A stretch of DNA of 64,000 nt from Bacillus sp. AFS088145 (GCF_002564465.1 NZ_NUUX01000008.1:225953-289952); one strand, 5' to 3'; positions 10,160 to 19,344 are shown, counted from the first letter of the stretch. The notes: generated by a model not told the origin, from the sequence alone. Numbers and translations: made by a program.

Positions 10160-11047
10160 TTACCCCTTTTTCTTCTCAAGTCCTTTTATACTATTGTACA
10201 CAAGTTCAATTGTCGGTACATTTATTTTTTTATTAATTGCCAATTTTTTAACAAATCCTAGCATACTTTCAATTTCTGTTTCTCTACCGTGAAATAGATC
10301 TCGGTTCATTGATGAGTAGTTTTCTTTCGTTTTCTCACATATTTCTACTAATTTATCCCACTCTTTTTGGTTATTTAAATCTAGGATCGTTGCAACCTCA
10401 TTAAATAATAATTTACAAATTGGTTTAAAATACTCATTAGTGATTAATTCACCATTTCGAACGTTCAATATGGAAGTTAAAGGGTTAATAACACAATTTA
10501 TTAAACACTTTTGTTTAAGTATATACTCCCAATCATCTTGGCTTTTAATTGGAAACTCAGCTGTATGTAAACTTGATAAACGATTTAAAGCATCTATTTT
10601 CCCTTTTATTTGTCCAATTCGAATTATACCTTTACCAGTATGCGTTATTTCATTAGGAGAAGTTTTTAATGCGCCGTGTTCAACTATACCTATAAAGCAA
10701 TTTGGAATGGGTAAATTTTTAACGATTTCAATATGAGACATTCCATTTTGAAGAAATAATATATTCTCACCCTCATATTGATTTAACGTGTTAACGATTT
10801 GATTTAAATGATATTGCTTAACACAAACAATTAATAGATCGAACGTGTCTATTTTAGGTAATAATTTATTTGCTTTTATACACATTTGTTTCTTTTTTTC
10901 ATCTACTGAAAGTATAACACCGATGTTATTTATGAGATTTGCCTGTTCTTCTGTTCTCGTAAACAATGTAACATTATGTTTATTTTGATACAAATACGAT
11001 GCTGTAAGAAGACCGACGGCACCACCACCAATTATGCCTATTTTCAT
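10160..11047 (-). CDS. panE: 2-dehydropantoate 2-reductase (ketopantoate reductase)
   Basis: NADPH-dependent reduction of ketopantoate to pantoate for pantothenate and CoA synthesis. The N-terminal dinucleotide-binding motif is GIIGGGAVG (about residues 4-12). The middle has the conserved ENILFLQNGMSHIE stretch, and the C-terminal helical domain has the CLINCVINPLTSIL block holding the usual Lys and Asn residues of the active site. The start was moved four codons in from a TTG that lies within the ribosome binding site; the chosen ATG follows GGAG by seven bases. B. subtilis has this gene (ylbQ) at the same place. Confidence 0.92.
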   Translation of the reverse strand: MKIGIIGGGAVGLLTASYLYQNKHNVTLFTRTEEQANLINNIGVILSVDEKKKQMCIKANKLLPKIDTFDLLIVCVKQYHLNQIVNTLNQYEGENILFLQNGMSHIEIVKNLPIPNCFIGIVEHGALKTSPNEITHTGKGIIRIGQIKGKIDALNRLSSLHTAEFPIKSQDDWEYILKQKCLINCVINPLTSILNVRNGELITNEYFKPICKLLFNEVATILDLNNQKEWDKLVEICEKTKENYSSMNRDLFHGRETEIESMLGFVKKLAINKKINVPTIELVYNSIKGLEKKKG

Positions 11048-11194
11048 TGATTTCTCCAATCGAAAAATTATTTTTCCACTATTATCTTTTTGATAATAAA
11101 TTTACACCGAATCTATCTTTTTTTAAATTTAATTGTACGATATAATTATATTTAAAATATTAAAAATTTACATTCTTTTTAAGGGGGAGCTTTT

Positions 11195-11608
11195 TTGAAC
11201 ATCAAGATAGAACGTTTACAAATAAATTTTAAAACACTTGAACAATTTCAGCAATTTTCCGGTTACGGTTTACAAGAGCTATCAATGCTTGAAGATCTTG
11301 AATCAAATTTAATTGATAACGAGTTTCAATCTCCTTTCTATGGTATTTACTTAGGCAAGGCACTTATTGCCAGAATGAGTTTATATACACATAGTGAAAA
11401 TAATGAAGATTTAATTGAAATTAATAAAATGGAAGTTCTACCTTATTATCAAAAGAATGGGTACGGAAAAGAATTAGTAAATTTCGCTAAATCCTTTAAG
11501 AAAACAATTAAAACTATACCAAGAGCAAATTCAAATGAATTTTGGAAAAAACAAGGTTTCATTGAGGCAGATTCTGAATTTGTCATTTGGAAACCTGAAA
11601 ATAAATAA
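11195..11608 (+). CDS. ylbP: GNAT-family N-acetyltransferase, YlbP type
   Basis: 137-aa single-domain GNAT protein. The acetyl-CoA binding core shows as MEVLPYYQKNGYGKELVNFA (about residues 80-99) with the Q/R-x-x-G-x-G type loop, followed by the terminal FWKKQGF motif. The N-terminus IERLQINFKTLEQFQQF and SMLEDLESN match the Bacillus YlbP family, and the position next to panE agrees. The start is a TTG eight bases after a strong AAGGGGGAG. It is transcribed divergently from panE. The acceptor substrate is unknown. Confidence 0.88.
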   Translation: MNIKIERLQINFKTLEQFQQFSGYGLQELSMLEDLESNLIDNEFQSPFYGIYLGKALIARMSLYTHSENNEDLIEINKMEVLPYYQKNGYGKELVNFAKSFKKTIKTIPRANSNEFWKKQGFIEADSEFVIWKPENK

Positions 11609-11612
11609 AGAC

Positions 11613-11652
11613 AAAAAACTCAACACCCCATTAGGAGATGTTGAGTTTTTTC
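11613..11652. terminator. Bidirectional intrinsic terminator between ylbP and gerR
   Basis: The stem ACTCAACA/TGTTGAGT is flanked by A-run and T-run on either side, so it can end both convergent genes. Confidence 0.85.
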
Positions 11653-11655
11653 ATT

Positions 11656-12237
11656 TTATTTTACCTTCGTGTCATTTTTAGTACTAATATTTACTATTTT
11701 TCGTTTTTGATCTAAAAAATCAAATAAATGTTCATATTCACTTTGAAGCTCATTTAGTTTTTCAACTAATTGTTGTTTTTCAATTTTCAATTGTTCATTT
11801 TCTTGTTTATATTTTAATAGCTTTTTTTCTAGAGATTGAATATCTTTAATTCGTCCACTGGCATCAACTTTTAATCTCAAATATTCAAGGAATTTATATA
11901 CTGACTCAAAGGTTATTTCGGAATGGCCTTTTTCTGTTGTACCCTCTTCGTGAATCTCATTAATAATGATTTCCGAATCATGAGTTGGTTCTTCCTCATT
12001 TGAGGGAACAGCCTGTTTTTTACTACTATTTTTTGCTTTTTCAATCTCTTCTTTGTAGAACTTTCTAACAAAAGAATTCCATCGGTAACCGCAAGCAGCA
12101 GCTGTCCTTGATAAGTTCTTTGCTACCACTTTAAATGCCATTAATTGAGTTGACCCTTCATTTATCGTTTTTAAAACTACTTCAGCTAAGTAGTTATCTT
12201 CATCTTTTGTCCATGCATCCTGGCGATTTGCAACCAT
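11656..12237 (-). CDS. gerR: RsfA/YlbO-family sporulation transcription regulator (GerR)
   Basis: DNA-binding regulator of the RsfA family. The N-terminal Myb/SANT-like domain (about residues 1-55) has WTKDEDNYLAEVV and RTAAACGYRWNSFVRK, which are family hallmarks. A low-complexity acidic linker (about 65-110) leads to a leucine-rich coiled coil (about 130-185). In B. subtilis, ylbO at this position is gerR, a mother-cell regulator of SigE-dependent genes; the name is transferred by synteny, since the paralogue rsfA is similar. The ATG is preferred over an upstream TTG because GGAGGGG sits seven bases before it. Confidence 0.85.
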   Translation of the reverse strand: MVANRQDAWTKDEDNYLAEVVLKTINEGSTQLMAFKVVAKNLSRTAAACGYRWNSFVRKFYKEEIEKAKNSSKKQAVPSNEEEPTHDSEIIINEIHEEGTTEKGHSEITFESVYKFLEYLRLKVDASGRIKDIQSLEKKLLKYKQENEQLKIEKQQLVEKLNELQSEYEHLFDFLDQKRKIVNISTKNDTKVK

Positions 12238-12313
12238 TTGCAATCCCCTCCAATTTCTTATGCAATAAGCAGATTTTACTAATTCATATGCACAAAAAAA
12301 TGAAGGTAGAAGA

Positions 12314-13081
12314 TTACTTTTCCAATTTTTTTGTAAATTGTTCGATATTTTTTATGTGTTCATCTGAAAACCAAAGTGGCATAGCAGAAATAACTTCTTC
12401 TTCCATTCTTCTCTTAAGATTTTGCTCAGTCCATTTACGAATAAGTATTTTTTTATTTTGATGATGAATATGTGCTGGAATACTTCTAGCTAAACTAATA
12501 AAGCTTTCATTATGTAAACCTGTTAAATCTTTTGATAGTTCATGAATAAAGCCGATCTTCTTAGCTTGAAATGCGGTGTAAATATTTGAGGATGATAGTA
12601 ATGTAATCCAATCTTGATGACTCATTTTTTCTTGAAGTACGGTCCCTCCACCCCATGAGGTTGGAATTCCCATTCTCCCTTGAATAAATCCTATTTTTGC
12701 ATTGTGACTCGCGTATCTAAAATCGAATGCACTTGCCAGTTCGCAGCCGCCACCTAAAGCATAACCATTAATAAAACAGATTGTAATTTGTGGTAACATA
12801 GCTATTTGATAAATCACATCACACATTTTTAGATTAAAAGATTCCAATCCATTTAAATTATTTTTAAACTTTAAAATTGTGTTTAAATCTCCACCGGTAC
12901 AAAAATATTTCATACCTTCCCCTGTTAATACAACTAGTTTACTTTGGGATTTCATTCGGATTTCTCGGATAATTTCAGAAAGTTTTTCTACAGTATTTTC
13001 ATCAATGCAATTCCCGTAATTAGGCCTATTTAAAAATATATAATCTATTTCATCTCTTTGATAAGTAATTACTTCAGACAT
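12314..13081 (-). CDS. Enoyl-CoA hydratase/isomerase family protein
   Basis: Crotonase-fold protein of 255 aa. The oxyanion-hole segments are visible as the GMKYFCTGGDL stretch (about residues 56-66) and GYALGGGCELA (about 106-116). Aligned with rat crotonase, the first catalytic Glu is kept in GGGCELA, but the second (the GQPE position) is Gln in GFIQGRMG. A classical hydratase therefore looks unlikely; an isomerase, decarboxylase or thioesterase role is possible. It sits between gerR and rpmF, where B. subtilis has no such gene. The substrate is unknown. Confidence 0.85.
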   Translation of the reverse strand: MSEVITYQRDEIDYIFLNRPNYGNCIDENTVEKLSEIIREIRMKSQSKLVVLTGEGMKYFCTGGDLNTILKFKNNLNGLESFNLKMCDVIYQIAMLPQITICFINGYALGGGCELASAFDFRYASHNAKIGFIQGRMGIPTSWGGGTVLQEKMSHQDWITLLSSSNIYTAFQAKKIGFIHELSKDLTGLHNESFISLARSIPAHIHHQNKKILIRKWTEQNLKRRMEEEVISAMPLWFSDEHIKNIEQFTKKLEK

Positions 13082-13209
13082 TGGAATCCCTCTCTCTTTA
13101 CCTAGTTTCCTATTAGTTTTTATTATACTATACAGAAATTGAAATGGGCAGAGGTAAGAGGAAGCATGATTTTAAAGGAATCGATCATAGACAAAATCCG
13201 TTTAAAGGC

Positions 13210-13241
13210 AAAAGGAAAAGCACATAGTTTCCTATGTGCTC
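13210..13241 (-). terminator. Intrinsic terminator of rpmF
   Basis: The stem AGCACATAG/CTATGTGCT has a 4-base loop and a T-rich tail on the minus strand, 15 bases past the rpmF stop. Confidence 0.85.
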
Positions 13242-13255
13242 ATTCAAAGACTAGC

Positions 13256-13429
13256 TTATTTGCTAAGTACTTGTTTTCCTTTGTAGTGTCCGCATGATTT
13301 ACATACGCGGTGTGCTAATGTTAATTCACTACAGTTTGGGCATTCAACCATTCCAGGTACCGCTAATTTAAAATGCGTACGACGCTTTCTTTTTACAGTT
13401 TTGGACGTTCTTCTTGCAGGTACTGCCAT
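13256..13429 (-). CDS. rpmF: 50S ribosomal protein L32
   Basis: 57-residue ribosomal protein beginning [10 protein letters not shown], with the basic KRKRRTHFK stretch and a zinc ribbon of two Cys pairs (CPNC near residue 29, CKSC near 42). The cysteines mark the zinc-binding (C+) form. The open frame extends 25 codons further upstream into the intergenic region, but the internal ATG has an ideal AAGGAGGTGG ribosome binding site. It follows ylbN closely, the usual yceD-rpmF pairing. Confidence 0.97.
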   Translation of the reverse strand: MAVPARRTSKTVKRKRRTHFKLAVPGMVECPNCSELTLAHRVCKSCGHYKGKQVLSK

Positions 13430-13484
13430 TGATCCCACCTCCTTAAAGTCAGTGTTTGTTATGAAGCCGGTTATCCGGTACTTC

Positions 13485-14000
13485 TCAATTATCTTGTTTG
13501 TCAAAAAATTTTGCTAAACCAGCAAGTCGAGGGTCAATTTTTTGCTCTACTTCGACATGTTCCCTAACTTCCCAATCTGTTCCTGACGTTGGAGCTGTTT
13601 CTTTCCCCTCAACATCCTCTGCAAAAACCTGCATTGGAATCTCGGCTAAGATACATTCCTCAATCACTGGGGTTAAGTCTAACACGTCACCCTCTAGGAT
13701 GTGAAAATTCTCATCTTCACTTTTCCATTCAGATGTTGTAAAAAATGTTTCTGTTGTGGTAATCGACAAAGGATATTTTACATCAACTAATGTTCTTACA
13801 CAAGGTAAAATTAAATATCCAGTTATTGTTAAATGAAACGTATAACGGTTCGTTCCAAAATCAACTCGTCCAGTAACTCGAATTGGAGAAACCTCTCGAA
13901 TATCAGTATTACGTTCCTTTATTTGACTTACATCAATTGTCTCATCTAAATTTAAACCTTTATGTCTTAATTTCTGCAACTGGTGCACTGACCATTTCAT
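13485..14000 (-). CDS. ylbN: YceD/DUF177 family protein YlbN
   Basis: 171-aa protein of the DUF177 (YceD) family, nearly always located just before rpmF and linked to large-ribosomal-subunit rRNA accumulation in other organisms. The sequence starts with [11 protein letters not shown] and has the conserved [21 protein letters not shown] and [10 protein letters not shown] blocks (about residues 42-90), and an acidic C-terminal half containing the family [11 protein letters not shown] motif. The stop lies 56 bases before the rpmF start codon, so the pair is likely co-transcribed. Confidence 0.93.
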   Translation of the reverse strand: MKWSVHQLQKLRHKGLNLDETIDVSQIKERNTDIREVSPIRVTGRVDFGTNRYTFHLTITGYLILPCVRTLVDVKYPLSITTTETFFTTSEWKSEDENFHILEGDVLDLTPVIEECILAEIPMQVFAEDVEGKETAPTSGTDWEVREHVEVEQKIDPRLAGLAKFFDKQDN

Positions 14001-14069
14001 AAATAAACCACCTCAAGGCAACAATGAAAATTATATATTCTTTATAATCACTTGTCAATATTTTTTCTT

Positions 14070-14610
14070 TACACTTCCGAAAAGCGGAGGCGACTGTTCA
14101 GCTCCGACAAGCATAAGACGGTTTTCAGCTAAGGTTTGCTCTTTAATCTTAGATGAAAATTGGCTTATGACCTCGAGGAGCTAGGAGCCGGAGCTAGACA
14201 TCAAACATACTTCTCTAACTGAATTCCCGACAAGCATAACACGATCTTCAGCTAAGATTTGCACTTTAATCTTAGATGAAAATTGGCTTATGACCTCGAG
14301 GAGCTATGAGCCGGAACTAGACATCAAACATACTTCTCCAACTGAATTCCCGACAAGCATAACACGATCTTCAGCTAAGATTTGCTCTTTAATCTTAGAT
14401 GAAAATTGGCTTATGACTCGAGGAGTTAGTAGCCGGAGCTAGACATCTTGTCTGCTTCTTTTTCAGAATATCTCCATTCAGCTAAAAGAAGTGGCGCTCT
14501 TTCCACTTCGAAGATTAATGGAATATTACCGAAGAGCTAGCTTGTGGAACTAGACATCATATCTACTTCTTTGACTGAATTCCCGATAACCATAAGACGA
14601 AAAATCACTA
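14070..14610. repeat. Tandem array of a 123-bp hairpin-forming repeat (three clear units plus a decayed copy)
   Basis: Three near-identical units begin at 14106, 14229 and 14352 with GACAAGCATAA, exactly 123 bases apart; the third diverges near its end. A decayed copy follows up to about 14610, with a second GATAACCATAAGACG start at 14585. Each unit contains complementary arms: AGCATAAG against GCTTATG, CAGCTCC against GAGGAGCTAG, and an inner TTTTCAGCTAAG against CTTAGATGAAAA. The flank 14075-14095 (GAAAAGCGGAGGCGACTG) and the closing CCGGAGCTAGACA resemble a dispersed extragenic palindrome I have seen in many Bacillaceae genomes. No open frame is convincing here. It fills most of the gap between ylbN and tmcAL. 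Confidence 0.85.
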
Positions 14611-14800
14611 AAAGCTTTAGACTTGGTTACTAGTTTTCCCCTTAAAACCTTGACCTTGCTTCTTATATGTAACCTATCTAATATATTATTTTCCACAATA
14701 AAATTCAATACAATTCACACTAGGTTGCGAATTATTTCTCAAAACTGGTATTCTTATTGTATAAATTCGTGAAATTAGTAAATATTGGAGGTGCATTTCT

Positions 14801-16036
14801 CTGCGTTCGGTTGGAGTAGTAGTAGAGTATAACCCATTACATAATGGACATGTTTTTCACTTAACTAGTTCTAAAAAAAGTACAAATGCTGATGTTGTTA
14901 TTGCGGTAATGAGTGGCCAATTTTTACAAAGAGGCGAGCCAGCAGTCGTTCCAAAGCATGTACGAACAAAGTTGGCTTTACAAGCAGGTGCAGATCTTGT
15001 TATTGAATTACCTTATAGTTATTCGACTCAACACGCTAGCATCTTTGCCAAAGGAGCTATTTCAATTCTTGATTCTTTAAAATGTGATTATGTTTGTTTT
15101 GGAAGTGAAGAAGGTAAAATTGAGACATTTTACGAGTTAATCAAACAAAAGAAGCAGCTTACTTCTTCAATCAATACAAGTATCCGTACTTTTCTTGATG
15201 AAGGACTAAGTTATCCCGCTGCATATAGTACTGCTTTACAAATAAATCTTGAATCATCAAAGCTAGATGTATCACTTCCAAATAATATTTTAGGAATACA
15301 TTATTTAGAAGCTATTGAACATTTTGATAGTCGAATGGAAGGTAGAACGATTCAGCGAATAGCTGCAAATTATCATGATGAAGATACCAATCATCATAGT
15401 ATCGCTAGCGCTACAGCAATTAGAAAAATTCTAAAAGGTGACAATCAATCGATTTCTAACTTTGTTCCAAGCTTTACTAAAGATTCAATTGAAGAATACA
15501 TAAACGAGTATGGTGCTCTTCATTCTTGGAATGAATATTTACCATTTTTGAAATATAAATTAATGACTTCAACTAAAGAAGAACTTGAAGAAATTTACGA
15601 AGCTGTCGAGGGTTTAGAAAGAAGAGTATTACATTCTGTATTAAACTGTCTTAATTTTGAAGAGTTAATGACATCTATAAAAACAAAGAGATATACTTGG
15701 ACTCGAATTCAAAGATTGTTAACACATATCTTAACAAATACATCAAAAAAGGAAATGTCAGCAATATTAGAGAAAGATCGCGTTCCTTATATTCGTTTAC
15801 TTGGAATGAGTTCAATCGGAAAAACTTATTTAAATAGCAAAAAAAAATTAATTGAATTACCAATTTACACGACTATTAATCAGCAAAACCAAAAAGAACT
15901 AAGTACTGATTTGAAAGCAACCCATACTTATGCTTCGATGCTTTCATTAGACAATCAACAAAAATTAATAAAAACCGAATATTCATTGTATCCAATTATT
16001 TATGATGAAAAAAGTAATCAATTTAGTAGATCTTAA
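14801..16036 (+). CDS. tmcAL: tRNA(Met) cytidine acetate ligase TmcAL (YlbM), CTG start
   Basis: Nucleotidyltransferase-like enzyme that uses acetate and ATP to make N4-acetylcytidine at the wobble base of elongator tRNA-Met. The nucleotide-binding HIGH-like motif NPLHNGH is at residues 12-18, followed by VMSGQFLQRGEPAVVPKHVR. These residues lie upstream of the first ATG (14909), so the gene must start earlier. The only suitable start is CTG at 14801, nine bases after GGAGG, giving RSVGVVVEYNP and 411 aa, close to B. subtilis YlbM. An in-frame ATT at 14795 lies too near the ribosome binding site. Confidence 0.93.
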   Translation: MRSVGVVVEYNPLHNGHVFHLTSSKKSTNADVVIAVMSGQFLQRGEPAVVPKHVRTKLALQAGADLVIELPYSYSTQHASIFAKGAISILDSLKCDYVCFGSEEGKIETFYELIKQKKQLTSSINTSIRTFLDEGLSYPAAYSTALQINLESSKLDVSLPNNILGIHYLEAIEHFDSRMEGRTIQRIAANYHDEDTNHHSIASATAIRKILKGDNQSISNFVPSFTKDSIEEYINEYGALHSWNEYLPFLKYKLMTSTKEELEEIYEAVEGLERRVLHSVLNCLNFEELMTSIKTKRYTWTRIQRLLTHILTNTSKKEMSAILEKDRVPYIRLLGMSSIGKTYLNSKKKLIELPIYTTINQQNQKELSTDLKATHTYASMLSLDNQQKLIKTEYSLYPIIYDEKSNQFSRS

Positions 16037-16063
16037 GTAGTTTCAACTAACTATTATAAACTC

Positions 16064-16107
16064 AAAAATGGCAGGTTTAGGGTTTTCCCCTATATCCTGC
16101 CATTTTT
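16064..16107. terminator. Bidirectional intrinsic terminator between tmcAL and ylbL
   Basis: AAAATGGCAGG pairs with CCTGCCATTTT across a loop that ends in T5 on the plus strand and A5 complement on the minus strand. It can serve both convergent genes. Confidence 0.85.
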
Positions 16108-16130
16108 ATCATGCACCGATTCTAATCAAA

Positions 16131-17156
16131 TTATTTTTTTGTCTTTAATTTTTCAAGATAATTGATTGCTTGGTTATATGTATCAATTGGTATTATTTTC
16201 ATTTTCAAGTCATGTTTTTTCGCACTTTTTACAGCTTCATTATAATTAGAATTCTTTTTACCGTTCTCATTTGGTGCAAAGAAAATCTCTGCCCCCGAAT
16301 CAGACGCTGCAATTATTTTTTGAGATATACCACCAATCGGACCAACGACTCCATCTTTATCAATTGTTCCAGTTCCAGCTATTTCATGACCTTTTGCTAA
16401 ATTTTCGTCTTTTAATTGATCATAAATTTCTAGAGCAAACATCAGTCCCGCTGAAGGTCCACCGATTTCTTCTGAATTTATTTTAACTTTTGGATTTGTA
16501 GTTAGATCTAAATTTTCTGCTATAGAAACACCTATTCCAGCACGATTCGGTTCGTCTTTAAAAGCTTCTGTTTTAATATTAAAGTATTTAATTTTCCCAT
16601 TTCTACTTACTTCTAAATTAAAATTTGTACCAGGTTTTCTACTTTTTACAGTATTAGTAAAATCATTTATCGTACGAATTTCTTTCCCGTCGATTTTAGT
16701 GATAATGTCACCTAGCATTAATACGTTATGGGCTGGCATATCCTTTAAAACAGATACGACTACTATTCCATTTTCCGTCACTTTATAAGATTTTTTAGCC
16801 TGCTTATATGCGTTTAAAATCGCAGCTTGCTTTGATTCTTCCATATACCTTAATTGGCGGAACTGATAATCTTCATCACTTTCACCTTTTACTTTTATTT
16901 CATCTATCTTGTATAGATGGTAATTGTCATTAATTTTCGTACCAATATATGAATAGACATTTGCCTTACCCATTGCTACGGTCGTTAGCATAAATTCACC
17001 TTTATCTTTTTTTGCACCTTCAACTTTTACATATGGCCTTAAAGGCTCGGCTAAGCCTGGTTTTGTAACATAGTATGGTAATGGAATGAAATATAAAAGA
17101 ATTAGCGTAATACCAAGTACTAATAGTACATTAAGAATTCTGATCCTTTTTATCAC
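16131..17156 (-). CDS. ylbL: Membrane-anchored PDZ/Lon-type serine protease YlbL
   Basis: SepM/YlbL-type protease of 341 aa. One membrane helix near the N-terminus (about residues 5-24) puts the rest outside the cell. A PDZ domain follows (about 110-195, VLMLGDIITKIDGKEI), then a Lon (S16) proteolytic domain with catalytic Ser in GGPSAGL and Lys in GPIGGISQKIIAA. In B. subtilis, YlbL has been linked to degradation of the DNA-damage division inhibitor YneA. The start is a GTG after AAGGAG with seven bases between, giving the same length as in B. subtilis; the reading frame also runs upstream into ylbK. It overlaps ylbK by 26 bases. Confidence 0.9.
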   Translation of the reverse strand: MIKRIRILNVLLVLGITLILLYFIPLPYYVTKPGLAEPLRPYVKVEGAKKDKGEFMLTTVAMGKANVYSYIGTKINDNYHLYKIDEIKVKGESDEDYQFRQLRYMEESKQAAILNAYKQAKKSYKVTENGIVVVSVLKDMPAHNVLMLGDIITKIDGKEIRTINDFTNTVKSRKPGTNFNLEVSRNGKIKYFNIKTEAFKDEPNRAGIGVSIAENLDLTTNPKVKINSEEIGGPSAGLMFALEIYDQLKDENLAKGHEIAGTGTIDKDGVVGPIGGISQKIIAASDSGAEIFFAPNENGKKNSNYNEAVKSAKKHDLKMKIIPIDTYNQAINYLEKLKTKK

Positions 17157-17937
17157 TATTTTTCTCCTTCCATTGGTCAATCTTTTCAAGAATTTCAGGT
17201 ATTAATTTTTCTGTAGCTTCTTCACCTATTTTGATAATATTTTCAAGGTCAGTAAAATTTCTAGAATTAACATGGTCTAATTTAGGTCTTATCATAACAT
17301 TCGAAGCAATTTCTCTATTTCTAACGAGCTCATGCTGCATTATTTCAATACTTTGCATAATCACGTCATAGATCGTCGAAACTTCACCACTAACTTGAAT
17401 CGGTGAAGCATCTACTCCAATAATAAAATCCGCCCCCATCTCCTTTACAACTGAAACTGGGATACGATCGATGACTCCACCATCAACTAAAAGCCTTCCA
17501 TTCCATGTTTCTGGTACAAAAATTCCCGGAATTGAAATACTCCCTCGGACTGCAGTAGCAATATCTCCCTTTTGAAATACAATTTTTTCTCCTGTTAATA
17601 AATCTGTAGCGATTACCGACACTGGCAAGTCTAATTCTTCGAGCTTTCTACCAAATGAAAGTACTTTTATTAACTCTTTAACCCTGTTCCCAGAAATCAA
17701 ACCCATTTTTGGAACAACATAGTCAATATAGTATTTAGATTGAAATACTTTTGCAATTTTATATAGACGATCTACATCCGCACCAGCACCGTATAAAACA
17801 GCAACTAAAGCACCTATACTACTGCCTGCAATCAGATCTATAGGAATATTATGCTTTTTTAAAACGGAAATTACACCAACATGTGCAAATCCCCGTGCAC
17901 CTCCTGAACCTAATGCTAAACCAATTTTCGGTTCCAA
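17131..17937 (-). CDS. ylbK: Patatin-like phospholipase family protein YlbK
   Basis: Cytosolic patatin-like protein of 268 aa. It shows the glycine-rich oxyanion motif GSGGARGFAHVG (about residues 10-21), the nucleophile elbow GSSIG (about 39-43) and the DGG catalytic Asp motif (about 150-152), so the Ser-Asp dyad is complete. Its natural substrate is not known. The end overlaps the start of ylbL, which suggests translational coupling. Both genes diverge from ylbJ. Confidence 0.9.
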   Translation of the reverse strand: MEPKIGLALGSGGARGFAHVGVISVLKKHNIPIDLIAGSSIGALVAVLYGAGADVDRLYKIAKVFQSKYYIDYVVPKMGLISGNRVKELIKVLSFGRKLEELDLPVSVIATDLLTGEKIVFQKGDIATAVRGSISIPGIFVPETWNGRLLVDGGVIDRIPVSVVKEMGADFIIGVDASPIQVSGEVSTIYDVIMQSIEIMQHELVRNREIASNVMIRPKLDHVNSRNFTDLENIIKIGEEATEKLIPEILEKIDQWKEKNSDKKDQNS

Positions 17938-18110
17938 GTTGTTTCCCCTCCAATTAAACTCTTTGGTCTAAAATTGAACTCTGGCAACGTATATTTAATT
18001 GTACAAGTTTTTTTTATACATATATTACTATCTTATTTCCTACTTATTGGTCTTACTACAATTAGACAAAAATCTATATGTTTTTTAAGTTTATCTTTGG
18101 AGGTTTATAT

Positions 18111-19331
18111 GTGAAAAGAAATCACTTCATTACCTTACTAATTTTTTTATTACTCATATTTCTTACATCAACAATTATTTTGCATCCAGAGGTAGCATTT
18201 AAAGGGTCAATAAGAGGGTTAAATATGTGGTGGGGAATCGTATTTCCTTCGCTCCTTCCTTTTTTCATTTTAAGTGAACTTCTAATTTGCTTTGGGATTG
18301 TTCAATTTATTGGTGTATTTTTGGAGCCAGTTATGAGACCTTTATTTAGAGTTCCGGGAGTTGGGGCGTTTGTTTGGGCTATGGGGATGGCATCAGGATT
18401 TCCTTCAGGTGCAAAACTTTCTGCAAAATTATATAAAGATGGGGAATTAACAAAATTAGAAGCTGAACGACTTAATTCATTTACAAATTCATCTAATCCA
18501 TTGTTTATTTTTGTTGCAATATCTGTTGGTTTTTTTCACAACCCAAAAGTTGGGCTCGTACTTGCACTCAGTCATTATTTATCTAACGCTATTGTAGGCC
18601 TCATTATGAGGTTTTATGGAAGAAACCAACCTAACTACTCTCGTAAAGAAAGAATTCATTCTAACCGCTTTAAATACGCTTTTAAAGTTATGCATGAAAA
18701 AAGATTAAGTGAAAGAAGACCGATTGGAAAAATATTAGGGGACGCAATAGCTTCTTCCGTCCAGACATTATTAATGATTGGTGGATTTATCATCGTTTTT
18801 TCTGTACTTAATATGCTTTTAATTGAAATTGGATTTATATCTAATGTTGGAAAAATAATTGCATATTGTTTTTCAAATTTAAATGTTAATCACAATTTAT
18901 CTACGCCTTTTTTATCTGGCTTATTTGAAATTACTTTAGGATCTAAATTAGTCAGTGAACTAGGCAATAGTACTTTATTGCAGCAAGTGGCTTTAACTAG
19001 CTTTATTTTAGGATTTGGTGGTTTTTCAATACAAGCCCAGGTAGCAAGTATTATTTCTGAAGTGAAATTAAGTATTAAACCTTATTTAATCGGTCGTTTA
19101 TTACAATCTGGAATTGCACCTATTTTAGCAATTATCTTTTGGAAGCCACTCTATCTTAATCAGTTAACTTCTAATGCTACTAATACTTTATCTGTTATAA
19201 AGATTTTTACAGAGAAACAGTTAAGCCTCGAATCATTGTTTTCAACAGGTTCTTTTATAACCTTAATTTCTCTTTACATTTATGTAATCATCTTGATTTA
19301 TAAACTGTATATAAAAAAATTATCTTCTTAA
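18111..19331 (+). CDS. ylbJ: Sporulation integral membrane protein YlbJ
   Basis: Polytopic membrane protein of 406 aa with about ten hydrophobic segments and the nucleoside-recognition (gate) type fold; SGFPSGAKLSAKLYKDGELT near residue 95 is a conserved block. B. subtilis YlbJ is a SigE-dependent mother-cell protein needed for spore heat resistance. The start is GTG at 18111, which follows TTTGGAGG at the proper distance; the longer frame beginning at 18078 has no such site. It is transcribed divergently from ylbK. Confidence 0.93.
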   Translation: MKRNHFITLLIFLLLIFLTSTIILHPEVAFKGSIRGLNMWWGIVFPSLLPFFILSELLICFGIVQFIGVFLEPVMRPLFRVPGVGAFVWAMGMASGFPSGAKLSAKLYKDGELTKLEAERLNSFTNSSNPLFIFVAISVGFFHNPKVGLVLALSHYLSNAIVGLIMRFYGRNQPNYSRKERIHSNRFKYAFKVMHEKRLSERRPIGKILGDAIASSVQTLLMIGGFIIVFSVLNMLLIEIGFISNVGKIIAYCFSNLNVNHNLSTPFLSGLFEITLGSKLVSELGNSTLLQQVALTSFILGFGGFSIQAQVASIISEVKLSIKPYLIGRLLQSGIAPILAIIFWKPLYLNQLTSNATNTLSVIKIFTEKQLSLESLFSTGSFITLISLYIYVIILIYKLYIKKLSS

Positions 19332-19344
19332 ACCTTTTCATAAA

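Noticed and set aside
13130-13210. Possible small RNA or gene between the crotonase-like gene and the rpmF terminator
   Set aside because: Short purine-rich stretch with no frame, promoter or stable fold beyond the rpmF terminator.
14100-14480. CRISPR-like regular repeats
   Set aside because: Units of 123 bases are contiguous with no unique spacers, and no cas gene is present. It is a tandem array, not CRISPR.
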